From Halictus rubicundus (taxonomy: Eukaryota; Arthropoda; Insecta; Hymenoptera; Halictidae), in contig NC_135157.1 in assembly GCF_050948215.1 (NCBI RefSeq), positions 8,308,001-8,372,000 of the forward strand: 64,000 nt of DNA, given 5' to 3'. Each line of letters starts with the position of its first letter. Within the stretch, counting starts at the first letter, position 1. The notes beneath the pieces were generated by a model. The model did no database searches, was not told the DNA's origin, and saw only the letters and a program-made list of their open reading frames with translations. Both the position numbers and the translations under genes were made by a program. Below are positions 50,292 through 62,372 of this stretch, piece by piece.

Positions 50292-50476
50292 GTCATCTTT
50301 TTACAGCTTATGAATGTTTATATGACGTTGTCTGGATACAATGTAAATATTTTATTTTTTTAAATAACCTCATTCTGTTTTATTTTCCTTTTCTTAATGC
50401 GTAGAAATAACTGGTATAAAGTATCCTTTTCGCAAAAATGTGTATAAACTTCATATTATAGAATTGGCAATTAAGA

Positions 50477-52126
50477 TTAATTGTATGCTAGATTAAAACT
50501 TCGTTCATTCTCTTGTCTGAAGTTTTGATGCATCTGATCGATCTGTTGTATTTTGTGATTAAGCAGGGATGTCTGTTGATCTAACCACTGTAAACTGTTC
50601 ATGTGCGCGTTCAGTATTTTACCAATCTGAACGATTGGATCGCTAGAATCTTGAGTACGATTGGCTTGATTCAAGTGTTCTATAATTTCTTTCAGATCTT
50701 CTGACATTCGTTTCAGTTGAGTATCGAGATCTTCCGCTAAACGATAAGCATATTCTCTTTCTGGATCCGAAACTGAAAGTGATGCTAATTCTTTCTCTAG
50801 TGGTTCTAAACAGTCTTGCAGTTCCTTTTGTTGACCGACCTGTACATAATCAACGCATGCTGTGCCAAAAGAAATTCATAAACTGCATACATTTCAATAT
50901 ATGACCAACAAAAACTTACAACATAATCTAATTCCTGTTCTAATTGTTGTTGCTCAATTTTCACCCGTTCAACTTCTTCATTGAGTGCTACTATTTTCTC
51001 TCCATTAGTTATTAGCAATTTATCCCAAGCATTAACTTGTGCAGCTTGATTAACAAATACTTTCTCCTGTTCTTCCAATTCTAAAGTCCATTTGTTGATA
51101 GATTCTTCAAATGAGCTTATGGAAGCTGGTTGGTTTGCATTTGCAGATGAAGTGACACTGTAATATTTCATGGATTAGTATGCAAGTCAGAGTGTGCATA
51201 TTTAATCTAAAGGAAAATTTATTTACGTAGTAGTTGTGCCTAATGATAGTTGAGTGCTAGGAGTTGTAAGACTTGGCGCAACAGAAGTTTTATTTAACGA
51301 AAACCCAGTTGTGCTTGCTGCAGTTGTTCCTGTGCCAAAAGTGAATCCTGTAGCAGTAGAGCCAGGTTTTGCACTTGTGGGGAAACCTGTTGAAAATATA
51401 AAATTAATTATAATTTTAGATTTTCAATTTGTAAACATTCTGTAGTCTAATATTGTTACCTGCTGCAGTAGTACCAACAGCAAAACTAGTGCCTGCTGCC
51501 TTTGTATTTGGTGTACCAAATGTCAAACCAGTTGTTGGAGCAGACGAAGTAGCTTGACCACCTGCCAAGGTTAATCCGCCAGTAAGAGGTTTAGCTCCGA
51601 AACCAGACACAGGTGTTGCTGTTGTAGTAGCTGTAGTGGTGCCTCCTAAAGTAAAACTTGGAGTACTTCCAATTGTAGTTGGTCCACAGAAAAGTTTAGG
51701 TGATGCAGTACTAGTTGCAGTAGGAGTAATGCCAGTACTTGCAACTACACCTGTACCAAACGTTAATCCAGGTGTTTGCGGTGCTGATGTATTAGCAGGA
51801 GCCGCTACGGGTGCTGCCGCAGGCGTCCCAAAACTAAATCCAGTAGTAGTACCCTGAGCAGGAACAGCGCTTAGTCCAGTACCAAACACAGGTGGGGCTG
51901 CAGGTTTACTTTGTGTTTGTGCCAGTGAAAATCCTAACGATTTCCCTGCATCTCCAGCACCCATGGAGCCAAATGTAAAACCTATAAAATATTTAGATAC
52001 AATAAACTATTCTTTTATTCTTTATATCTTGGTATTTAAAGTTTCTTGGGTTTTACTTGTTGTTGGAGCATTAGTTGTTGTTGTAGTGGCTGCTTGTGAT
52101 TTTGAAGGATCAAATGTGAAACTCAT
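50477..52126 (-). CDS. NUP62: NUP62, FG-repeat nucleoporin
   Basis: Five minus-strand exons: 52057-52126, 51460-51981, 51227-51386, 50920-51157, 50477-50839; 450 residues. The first roughly 250 residues are Thr/Ala/Gly-rich with repeated FTFG, FSFG, LTFG and GFG, the unfolded FG mesh of the pore. The remaining 200 are the Nsp1/NUP62 coiled coil: SFEESINKWTLELEEQEKVF, LLITNGEKIVALNEEVERVK and MNSLQWLDQQTSLLNHKIQQ. The protein forms the central channel complex with NUP54 and NUP58 and carries transport receptors. A minus-strand AATAAA lies at 50351-50356. A splice after only 23 codons (NAPTT|S) joins the start exon to the FG exon. Confidence 0.97.
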
Positions 52127-53836
52127 GTTTATTTTTTATTTATATCTTAGCTATAGACGAGTGTACTTGATATTTGAATGAACAGTTGATAAATATGTTC
52201 GATGGTTGTCCACTGGTGTTAGCTTAACACTTTATTCTTCAGGTTCTGTAAATAAGTATATAAAACAATTCATTTGTTAACCTCAAAAGTCACAGAACAA
52301 GGAGTAAAGATTTCACAAACGTCAGCATTTATGATCAACATAAGAAAGTAATTAAAGATATACTGGACAGTCTTCATGTAATCTTTCCTTTTATTTTGAA
52401 ATTCACCTGAGGAACATAACTGAAATGTACACTCTGCTGTTTCTCACCAATGAAGGACTGATGGGAAAAAACGAATTCAATCATTTGAACAGATGGCGTT
52501 GCAATAACTCGTTTGTTGAAAACAACCCCCTACTTTTCGAAACGAAACCATGTCCATACAACTTCTTACACATGTATCTGCTTGTAATGTACCGGTTTCT
52601 TGCAATTTCGTTTGGGATCTGAAAAGTAACATTGGAAAGACAAATTCGGTAACATTATTCCTTGATACAGAAGTCACGTAATCCTTACAATGAAGTATAG
52701 TTAACTGACAGATATGTAGTATATGGTACAGTAGCTATACAATGTGATCGAGAGGTTATAAAGTCTACAATTTTATCTCGCGAATAAATAATATTGACCT
52801 TTTGTAGCATATCACGATTTGAGCAGAACAGAGTGTGTATGTAAAGCATGCAGAGTTGTTCGAAACAAAGTGGAATTTTAGAAAATCCAACCTCCATTTA
52901 AGTCATGAATCTATGCAATTAAACGTTGTTAACCAAGCTATGCACTAATTCTAATAATCTACTTAGACGTTGTAATAGCTTCCTAAAGTTCCACGCGTGA
53001 AAACGTTAACTAGTTCATGCGATCCGTTGATATCGCGCGATGAGAACTGGTCACTGTAGAACAGAGTAGCAGTGTGTACGTGCATGCATCTATATAGAAT
53101 GCAACCACACGTTTTTCAGAACATTTAGCCGGCTCGGCAATCGGAGTGTCGCTCTCTGGACCAAGGCAGACTTTGCTTACGAAAGTCAAATGTTACGACC
53201 CACGCGATCGTTTACGCTTCGTGGCGGTGCTGCGTCACAGGCGAGTCGCTCGTTCGCTTAAAACTCGTATTGTAGTTCTTCGACCGGCACGACTATAATA
53301 TTCCCTGAGTGAATCTCGCATCTTTTAAGTGGAAAACAGTGTGTTGTTTACTTATCCTGTTCCCGGGTACGCCAAGGCAAGAAAACTGTACCATTTGTAG
53401 ATATATTTGAAATCTCTACTGTAAAAACTGAAGGAATTAACGAATTATTAGAATGGAAAGATAAATTGCGCTTCATATCAACTCTTACATCAGACTTACG
53501 TGTATTAGTTGACGGTATAAAGGAAGTAGGTCAATTTTTGTGTTTAAATCGAGAATTTGTACTTGTCTTCATTAAGCTGGAAAATATACGAGAACTAAGT
53601 GCTGGTTTATCGCTACATCGTTACGAGACGTTTTTCTTTTTATCCTCGGCGAGTGACCCGTTTCGAAATTCCGATTAACGCGCTATCTGAAAGAAAGCAC
53701 TATAAGAATTAACATGAGTATCACATTACTCGATTTTTGATCGTACTATTTAAGAACGTCGTTGAACACGGGTGATTCGTACGAATGGTGAACGAGAGTT
53801 TTATTTTTACCGATTTATTACCAGAGTTCCTTCATA
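52127..53836. other. Divergent 5' region between NUP62 (-) and the UGT-like gene (+)
   Basis: No coding gene is recognisable. Base composition is mixed, with a GC-richer patch at 53000-53350 (for example CCCACGCGATCGTTTACGC) that may be a promoter for the UGT-like gene, whose leader would run through about 53340-53836. The open frame at 53466-53678 has no recognised domain. Confidence 0.45.
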
Positions 53837-56800
53837 ATGTTTGCGCTGGTCAAATTCTGCGCGTGCCTTTGCTTCGTTCACGTCGTTCGCGGTTCGTCCT
53901 TGACTGAACCGCCGCAATCGGCTGTGGTCGTTGCATTCGAAGATGTCTACGATTTGTCATTGCTAGCCAATACATTATCGGATGAAGGGATCGATGCGAC
54001 ATTGATCATACCGGAACAGTATCAATCCGATCTCTACGAGAATTTGATCGCAGTGGAATTGGTATTGTTGACTGTCGAAATAGACCAGTCCGCGTATCCC
54101 GAAAGCAAAGCCATCAAGATTTGCGAGGCTTTTTTGAAGGATGAGCAGATCGCGAAGAAAATATCGGAAATTCAACCCACGTTCGTCGTGTTTCCTGGTC
54201 TTAGGTGGGTTCTCTCGACGGAAACCTCTTTAAACATATTTAATGCAAATTGCTTCGTGCGGCACAGACGCGGAACGATTCGGTTCAGCACCGATCAGAT
54301 TCTTCGTCTCGTGCATTTCGTTGTTGACTCATACATTCGAATATAAGCGTTTATACGTATCGTATCAAGACAGACACCGGAAACTAAACAAGGAAAAAGT
54401 ATTAAACTGAAGCACCGAACGAAACCGTTGCGTGTCTGCGCGGGTAATGTAAATAAACCTTTACTACTCTCAGATATGCACTTCCGGTGTAGTGATCTGG
54501 AACATTGTTCTCATAATTCAAACATTGTGCGTTGATTACGAAGAATGAATTAACATCGTATGTCTGGTAAAAAAATTGCCATACAATTTTTTAAAATAGA
54601 ATGTGATCAATTGATATTTTTTAGCTGCCGATTGACAAAATTTTCTCGCGTCTCCGAACAATCGAAACTAATTTTGAAAGCTTTGAAAGCTATTGAAACA
54701 AAAGTGCCAAACGAATTGTTAATGTTATGCCTTTTAACGTACTTTTACTCGACGTAATAAATAAATGTTACGGTATTTTTTATTATTGTGGTATTTGTTG
54801 TAAAGAAAATATTGGTGAATTGTTTATAGGCACGACGGTTGCTTGTTACCATGGTCGAGGGCTATTCAGTCGATACCAGTGATATGGACGCGGAACCGGG
54901 ACGAAGAGGTCTACGTGTTCGAATACACCGGCGCTGCTTTGCCGGTTCAAAGTGCAGGACTTTGGACGAGGCTGCGGACAAGTCTTTCACGGAGGTCAAT
55001 ATTCTCGATGGCTAGGGACGAATACGCTGCGTATGCTCTCCGGATAGGGGGAAAATACTTGCAAGAGACCGGTCTCAACTTAGACAATCTTTACACGGAT
55101 GTTCGCCTCATACTCTGGGGCGGCGATGTCCTCCTGCGCTCGGATTTCGCTCCGCTCACGCCGCTGATAGTTGAAGTAAGCGAGACGAAAAAACGATCAT
55201 GCTGTCCCCGTATTATGTTTTCCTGGTATAACGTTCCACGACGTTCGATTTGTTCGATCGCAGAACACTTTTTACCTTCCCTGTATCCTATTTTTATCTA
55301 CAGTACGTATTACGTCTATACGGAGTGTTTCACTTTCGATTTTGCGAGCCATTTTATATTAATCTTTTTTTTTTATGATATGCGATACGATGAAACCCCT
55401 TACCTGAAAAAAATTAGAACTTTCAGCTGTTCCAAGTGTGCTCTGTATTTTTAAATTCACGTTCGCAAGTTTTCAGTTTTCTAATGACTTACATTTTAGA
55501 AAGTGAAGCATTCTGCGTGTGTTATGCTTTTACAATTAATAAGGTTTTACCACCGACATTAATCTATGTAGATTTTAAAAGTATGACCACAACATTAATA
55601 AGCTCTGAATGTTTCAGGTTGGCTGTCATCACTGCAGGGCAGCATTCCTGCTTCCAGAAAAACTGCACGAATTGGTGGTGAACTTCAAATTGGGTACAAT
55701 TGCGATTTTCTTGGATGACGGTCATGAGACGATGATTAAGGAGATGGCGCGGACGTTACCGCAAGGCAGGGACGGGTTAGCGGTGGTTTACAAGACCAAA
55801 GGGTGGCAAAGCTCAAATAAACCAGAGAACCTTTTTATTCCTATAACGGTTGATCGGCAAGACCTGATAGGTAGAGCAGATCGAAACCTTATAATTTCTG
55901 GATAGAATCCTGTTAGGTTCTTGACGGAGCTACTGATAATATAATACTTTCGTTAGAAACTCGATATCCTTATTCGGATGATGACGGTGTTCACATGCAC
56001 ACTCGCCGTTTCTTATAATTCACTTTTATCTTATTTCGAGCCTGTTGGATGCAGGAAGATGGTATTGAAAATGATTCCTCAGGTTCACGTTACAAGTAAT
56101 TTCATTCAATGACACATGCAGACGGTAAAGCTAAACGTAGTACAAGTAGATATCTGTGGATATGATGGATACAGTTTACGTTTCTAGTTGAATTATTTGA
56201 ACCGTTCTCAATGATCATAAGTTACCCAAGACCTTGGTAATGCACCGATTCAGGAGCTTCAATCGAGCCTTACAGGATACAATCAAATTTCATATTATTA
56301 AGCTTACAAAACTATTTGGATACGTAAGGACATTCCCAATGGGTAATCCATGGAAAGCAAAATTGATTGAATCTCGCTTCTCAATTGAATTTTACATTAT
56401 CTGTATAAATGGGCGTCGGTGGTCGGTTAACATTACCATTATATTACAGGTAACGCACGCGCGAAGGTGGTGTTGAGTCATTGCGCCGACACCGAACTTT
56501 TAGAATGCGGCTTTCATGGGACACCGGTGATATGTTTCCCCAGGAATGCCCACGAATCGAAGAATGCTGCTCGCGCGGTACAATTAGGCTTCGCGCGTTC
56601 CGTAGAGGATATTCGCGCCATCTCTGGTTCGGAGCTGGCAAGCATGGTGATGCAGATGCACCAGGTCATGGATTATCGGGAGAACGCGCGGAAAGTTTCC
56701 GTGGCCATCCGCGATAGGCTAAATCCTGCTGTAGACAGACTGACTTACTGGCTCCGTTACACGGCACGGGCCAAGGATAGAAACATGGAGTTCTTGACGG

Positions 56801-56961
56801 CGATCAGCCCGGCAAGAACGCCTAACGAGGACCTGGAATTTTTACTCGGCTCATTCGTGGGCTGTATAGTGGGGATTTGCGTGACCGTCGGTTGCGTGTT
56901 GGCGTGGTACCACTTTATATCAAAGAGGGCGCAACTGTCTAAGGGAAGGTACAACCAGTAA
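53837..56961 (+). CDS. Divergent UDP-glycosyltransferase-like membrane protein
   Basis: Four exons: 53837-54204, 54830-55175, 55618-55870, 56450-56961; phases agree, 492 residues, close to the 500-530 of insect UGTs. Layout is UGT-like: signal peptide (MFALVKFCACLCFVHVVRG), N-terminal acceptor half, C-terminal donor half, then a membrane anchor (about FVGCIVGICVTVGCVLAWYH) and a short Lys/Arg tail. The C-half aligns by eye with the UGT signature: VVLSHCADTELLECGFHGTP then VICFPRNAHESKNAARA, corresponding to the usual ISHGG...HGVP...PxxxDQ. Exceptions are notable: HGG is HCA, the terminal DQ is HE, and the N-half segment AFEDVYDLSLLANTLSDEG has no catalytic His. It is therefore probably a pseudoenzyme or has altered chemistry (inference). 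AATAAA at 57520. Confidence 0.85.
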
Positions 56962-59264
56962 AAAAGATTCCGTTGAGACCTTTTTAAGATTGGTCCGACA
57001 GGAGTTTGTAATATTATACACATGAGGTGTAGGATACAATGAACTCCTAATGGGAATCCGTATCACGCAACTCGATATGCTGATCTTTTAACATATCCGA
57101 CGTATGACATTGTTGGACCATCTGCATTTAAGTTGTTCGACGCTGCGAATTACAGAATTTCCCCTTTATAACCGCATGGAGCGAAGATAATGATCCCAAA
57201 GAGTTCTGAACGCGCACAGTCATAACAGCTGTCCACTATACTTCTATCTTGTAACTCTAAAGCGATAGGTGTGAGGTGGACAGCTAACAGGACTATGAGC
57301 GTATTTCAGGTATCACTTTTCAAAAAGCAAATTACTCTCTACGATCACATTGTCAAACCCATACTGGCTATAAGAAGGGAACCCTATACGTTTAAGAGGA
57401 TATTCTGATTCAATCCTTTTTCTAGGCAACGAAAAAAGTTACAATGCTTTTCGTACACACTGTTCTTTATCACGATTTTAAAATTATTTTAATGTTTACA
57501 ACGTTCGAACCGAGGTTTGAATAAAATATTGAATCAAGTGTCTTTTAATCTTGATAAACGTTGCTATTGCCCCGACCATTTTCCTTTCAGATTTTTTGAT
57601 GGGGACGATAACGCTAGGCGCGAATATATTTTATAAAAAAAGGATCCGATTTCGGACAAACCGTTTGGCAGGCGTGTTCTTTAGGCTATGAAGATTGACA
57701 ATGTTACAAAGAAAAGGTAAATTTTGCGATCTCGAAAACCAGAATACCCTCTTCAACCACCGACTGCAGATGCCCGAAAGTGTTCTTAAATGTTTAGTAT
57801 TAGCTACATCTAATTTCTGTTTTCGTTACTGGGATAGCGTTGTAATATTTTTGTTCTCCAAGCTATGTGGCACAACCTACAGCTCGCCCGTGGTTCCGGC
57901 TAGAACGGAAGTGGTTAAATACGGACACTTTTCGCATATGTATTTATATAAATGCACGTAGAGTACAGGTACATACAAATACAAATGTTACGAGCTAGGG
58001 TGTTATCGCATTGCTAATGAAGAGACGTAACTATTACGAGAATACTTGATCGTTAAAGTTGATTGATCGGAAGAAAAGCTAGAAAGTACAATGTAGCGAC
58101 GTGAGGAAAAATAAATTACAAAATTTTCACAATACTGCGCTCTGTATGTTGTCGTCGTCGCACGAGTGCTCGCTCGTGTGCGTTTATATCGCTAGATCCT
58201 TACAACGTACGGACGAATCTGTATCTACGGTTAATAATCCTCCTTCTCTCCCCGCTTTTTTCGGTTTTTTTTTGTTTTCTTTTCTAAGGCCATGTTCTTC
58301 GATCAGATCAGCCGTTTATGGTCATTCGAGCGATGACAATTGGCGCTTGGTATACAATTCGTTTGTGTGTATCGTGGTTCAGTCGATCGTCGCGCGATCC
58401 GCGCGATCCATACGGTTACTCCGTCGTAGAAAAATCGTGTTCGATCGAGGCGATCTACGACAATAGACGTGGTCATAAAATAAATCGATCTCCGCGTAAG
58501 AAATTGATTTTTCGCTTATAGAGAGACACACCAAAAAACGTGTGTCCTGTATCAAAAAGACGGTCGATTGTATACATTATTTGAAAAATAAACGGAAAAA
58601 AAAAGAAAACAGAAAACAAAGGTAGATGAAAGAAGAAATTTGCGTTCTAAATTGAAACGAAAAGCATGATCGTATGAAATGCCCGAGCTATGATGAATTC
58701 GGACTTCGTAATTGACTAGACAGTGGCTTCAATCGGCTTGGCTTCTGCGACGAAACGTAATTAAGTGCTGGGACTTAACACCGAAATTATATCGATGTCG
58801 TTAATACTTCCTCGAGGTCGTTTGAAGACGACAGTATTACCAAATTCCGCACTAACCATTACATAATTATTAATGGTGTCGAATACATACGTCTAGGGAT
58901 ATTCGAACGCGACACTTCACACGACCTCAGGAATTACATTAAATAAAATTCTACTTATGCTATCGTATTTACACCCTCGAACAGTCCGGCTCTTTCCCTT
59001 CACAAGGTTCGCGTGCCTTCGGGGTCTGATAGAGATGTTCGAAAATTCCATTCATCGTGACACACCCTGCGCATCGCAAGTATAGTACCCATTCGCTACT
59101 AAATACACCTGTTGTCTCCACCCTCAATTGACTTGTGGCATACCACGAATCCTTTTGTGTTACACTTGTTACATAGAAAATTTAAGTAGCTTCGCTCGTT
59201 ACGCCAGACATATTAAATTAGCCGGAATTTTAAATTGGCTTCAATTGGAGCGTAGTATTGTAAA

Positions 59265-59626
59265 CAGTGGCGGATTTAGGGGGAGGAGGGGCTATAGCCG
59301 AGGGCGGCAAATTTTTGGAAAAATACCAAAGGCACAACAAGAGAACCAAATGAATAGAAACGTTAACCAATTTAAAAATAAAATTGATATGTTTGAATGA
59401 CATTGTATGAAATTACAAAAAATCATTTAAAGCTTACGGGAGGGCAATGCAGATTGCAAGTACCTAACTCCCCCCACATCTAGCACTAATGATCTTGTGC
59501 TTCGTGTTATTGATACACCTATGGGGAAAAGCGTAAAAGGGAGCGAGCGAGGAGGGAGTTGGCCCTTTAAGGAGAGCTGAGGTGTAGTGGTAGCCCCTAG
59601 GCCGCAGAAGTATAAATCCGCCATTG
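59265..59626. mobile_element. hAT-like non-autonomous element (about 362 bp)
   Basis: The left end CAGTGGCGGATTTA and the right end TAAATCCGCCATTG are inverted repeats with one mismatch in 14. The CAGTGGCGG end is typical of insect hAT elements. The interior is G-rich near the left end (GGGGGAGGAGGGG) and has no transposase. A clean 8-bp target duplication is not seen at these ends; moving the boundaries by 1-2 bp gives TTGTAAAC (59258-59265) and TTGTGAAC (59624-59631), 7 of 8 identical. Confidence 0.7.
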
Positions 59627-59957
59627 TGAACCATCTGCTTCCCTATCCCTTCTATCCCGACTTTTATAAAATATTTTATGGAGATATGGCAGTTTGCGTA
59701 ATATCCCGAAGTCCATTTACGCGCTGTAAGTCTTGAGTTGTTGGACAGCTATTACCTTTGAAAAAGGCTACAATCGCACTGTTTCGCGGTGTACGGAGGT
59801 GAACAAAGAAATCGGTGTATCGTGTCTCAGCGAAAGTCCCTGCAGAGTCCGTCAGAGTCGCGAATGGAAACTCGGCGAAAAAAGATCGAGATGTGGCGAT
59901 GGGAAAGATCGAGACCTGGAAAACGCAGGAGTGATCACTCCGGGTTCTGTCTTCTCT

Positions 59958-60020
59958 CATTCTCTCTCTCTCTCTCGCTCTCGCTCTCTTACTCTCTTAC
60001 TCACTCTCTCTCTTTCTCTC
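59958..60020. repeat. (CT)n microsatellite forming a long polypyrimidine tract
   Basis: Imperfect CT repeats with TACTCT and GCTCTC interruptions, ending directly at the acceptor-like cgacgcag before 60028. Confidence 0.9.
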
Positions 60021-60027
60021 GACGCAG

Positions 60028-60133
60028 TCTTCGAGAAACGTAAAGAAACATCGATGGATCCGTGTGCATGCTTATCTATGGGTTCCATTGAAATCACCGA
60101 CACGGACTTCAGCGACGCTCTTTTAACCAACAG
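60028..60133 (+). CDS. Candidate first coding exon of an unidentified gene
   Basis: A strong acceptor-like site (long CT tract then gacgcag) precedes 60028, an ATG in a fair context lies at 60054, and the frame MDPCACLSMGSIEITDTD, then FSDALLTN, runs to a donor CAACAG|gtattc after 60133 (26 codons plus two bases). Codon endings are mostly C or G, unlike the surrounding AT-rich noise. No partner exon in matching phase is recognised in the remaining 3.9 kb, so the gene, if real, would continue beyond the window across a long intron. I do not recognise the peptide. The only evidence is structure and composition. Confidence 0.3.
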
Positions 60134-60440
60134 GTATTCACCGAAACGAATTCGCGGCACGGTAATCCTATCGAGGTCGATGGGGAGAAGATCATGCCGT
60201 GCCATTTGTATCTGCAAGTAGTAACGGCGTGTCGTGGCCAGACAAACAAGTCAGTGATAATCTATGCTGACGTTACTTGATGCTCCGTACGAGAAATTAA
60301 CGCACGTCGATTCAGATGTTTGCAGAATTGTGTATTGGACCGAGTTAAGAATGTTTTCTAAAGGGAGAAAGAAAGCTTTTCCAGCCGAATCGACCCGTTT
60401 ACTTATCGCAATTCATAAGTTACAGAAGAATATACGACGA

Positions 60441-60722
60441 GCGACAATTTTACGTATAGAAATTATTTAAATGCTTGCAGAAATACCGAAATTTACTGAA
60501 ACCAACGGAGAATAAAATGAGGTTTATCACCATACATTAAAAATTTCTGATAAAAACAAAATCTAATTGTCTATATATGGAGCGACAATTTTATGTGTAG
60601 AAATTATTGAAATACTTGCAGAAATAGTTTACTGAAATTGACTGAAACCAGTGGAGAATAAAAAATGAGGTTTATACAGTAAAAATTTCTTATGAAAACA
60701 GGATCTAATTATCTCAAAAACA
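60441..60722. repeat. 141-bp tandem duplication
   Basis: Two successive units start with GCGACAATTTTA at 60441 and 60582 and continue with GTAGAAATTATT/GTATAGAAATTATT, CTTGCAGAAATA, ACTGAAACCA, GGAGAATAAAA, ATGAGGTTTAT and ATCTAATT. Similarity is about 80-85% by eye, with small indels. There is no coding potential. Confidence 0.85.
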
Positions 60723-61239
60723 AATTGTTCCGTAGTTTACGAGTGAAGGGTGCAGAATTGAAAGGGTCGATTCGGGTATTCAAAGGGTGGCTTCTGCTCG
60801 AAGTAAAGAAATCTGTACAGGTCCTTTTGGCGAGCCCCAGAAGGTTAAAACAGCGTCGGCGAAACCTGTGTCGGCGATGTTCGCGTAACCGGCTTATCTA
60901 TATACAGCGCGACAGTCGTGTGCACGTAAAATCTACAAAAACATCAAATGAAAAAAGAAAAGAAGAAAAGAAAACAGTAAGAAGACAGTCTGTACAGTCA
61001 TTGGCAGAATTGTTCCCGATCCGAGCGACTCGAGAATACACGCGCCGTATCGCTCGCGCGGCCTCCTTTTCCTCCCGTCTCTCCCTCTTTCTCCCTTTTC
61101 TTTGCTTTCTTCTCCGGTTATTTTTTCATCTCCTTTTCACCTCGCCTCGACGTGGACTGACTCTCGCTCTCGTAGTCCGTCTCGCTCCTCGTAACTCGCA
61201 TTGTTCGCCGGAACACGGCCGATATAAGCGAGTCGTGTA

Positions 61240-62054
61240 CAGTGGATCGCGAAAGTATTCTAACGCTTCGGGGCGAAATTTGTTGATCAACCGATTCGCG
61301 GGCCTCCCACGACATTTCGCGCGACTAAATCCCGTCCGTTTCCGGTCTCGAGACGAACTCGTCCGAACCGGGCGTCGAGGCTCGGATACTGTTCGTCTTC
61401 GTGTACCCTACTCGACGAAGGCCTAGAGAATTTCGAAGAAATCGAACGTACACGGTACCTTCTCTTTTCTTATGGACGATTGTTCACGGGGTTCCACCAA
61501 TCTCTCCCCTCTTTTCTGCCGATTTACAGAAAAATGGGATAATATACTTTCGGTCTTAAAGGTGAACATACTTGCACGCCAATTTACACATGTTAACATA
61601 ATTTACGTGAACGCATATATTTACAAATTAGAAACTAAATGCTGTTCGAGGCGACTCAACAGCGTCTACCATCAGCGGTCGGTGAGGCAGTACGAATTTA
61701 ATTCCGAGTAAAAACGATCTAAGAAGAGGTGATCCAACTATAAACGGGTCAGATTCGAGAAAGAAGTCAACGATGCTCCGCAAGGAAATGGTCTGTTTTC
61801 AATTAGGCTGGAATTCAGCGTTCGAAGAAATCTCGTCGTTATAAATCACTGTATAAATATCGAAATTCGTACAAAAATCCACAGTCTATAGAAGATTCTC
61901 CACCGGTACTCCGTTCAAGCTGAATACATATATATATATTCAAAGAAAGAACAGAAGCGATAGAATCCTCGTTTTGAATCACCGGTGGAGCTGACGTCGA
62001 TGCTCGTCGGAGCTTTTCCGAGCGTAGTCGCGCGAGCACTTTTGCGAGCCACTG
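61240..62054. mobile_element. Candidate Tc1/mariner-like non-autonomous element (815 bp)
   Basis: The left end reads TA then CAGTGGATCGCGAAAGTATTC. The right end, reverse-complemented, reads TA then CAGTGGCTCGCAAAAGTGCTC; 19 of 23 positions agree including the TA. CAGTGG...GCAAAAGT ends with TA duplications are typical of Tc1-like transposons. The 815-bp interior shows no recognisable transposase or DDE motif. The two ends could also be separate solo remnants. Confidence 0.6.
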
Positions 62055-62324
62055 TAGGTGCTCCATATTCAGGTGAAGACAAGGTGGTTTCTACGCGCTA
62101 GAGAGCGTCGGCATTACAATGAGATACCTACACATCGTTCAGGTCTTTTAACTCCGATATAAATAAGACTCTCGCAGTCGTACGCAAATGTCGCGAGCGC
62201 GTAACAGAAACGAACGAAGAATGGTCGTCGAGTGGCCTAATATTCACGCCTATATGTATTACTCTATCCCATGCTCTCCGCTTTTCAGTCGCTCGCTTAT
62301 CCGGACACTCGATCTCGTCCACAC

Positions 62325-62372
62325 AGAATACACACACGCGTACACACACAGCCACACACACACACACACACA
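62325..62372. repeat. (CA)n microsatellite
   Basis: ACACAC runs with CGCGT and GCC interruptions, read directly, followed by a short TATATA and a CG/CA mix. Confidence 0.93.

Noticed and set aside
53466..53678. 70-codon frame upstream of the UGT-like gene
   Set aside because: No domain and no joining exon; likely leader sequence.
60692..61426. 244-codon plus-strand open frame, Arg/Ser/Leu-rich
   Set aside because: Very basic, pyrimidine-tract derived hydrophobic runs, no domain, and it runs into the Tc1-like inverted end at 61240; looks accidental in GC-rich DNA.
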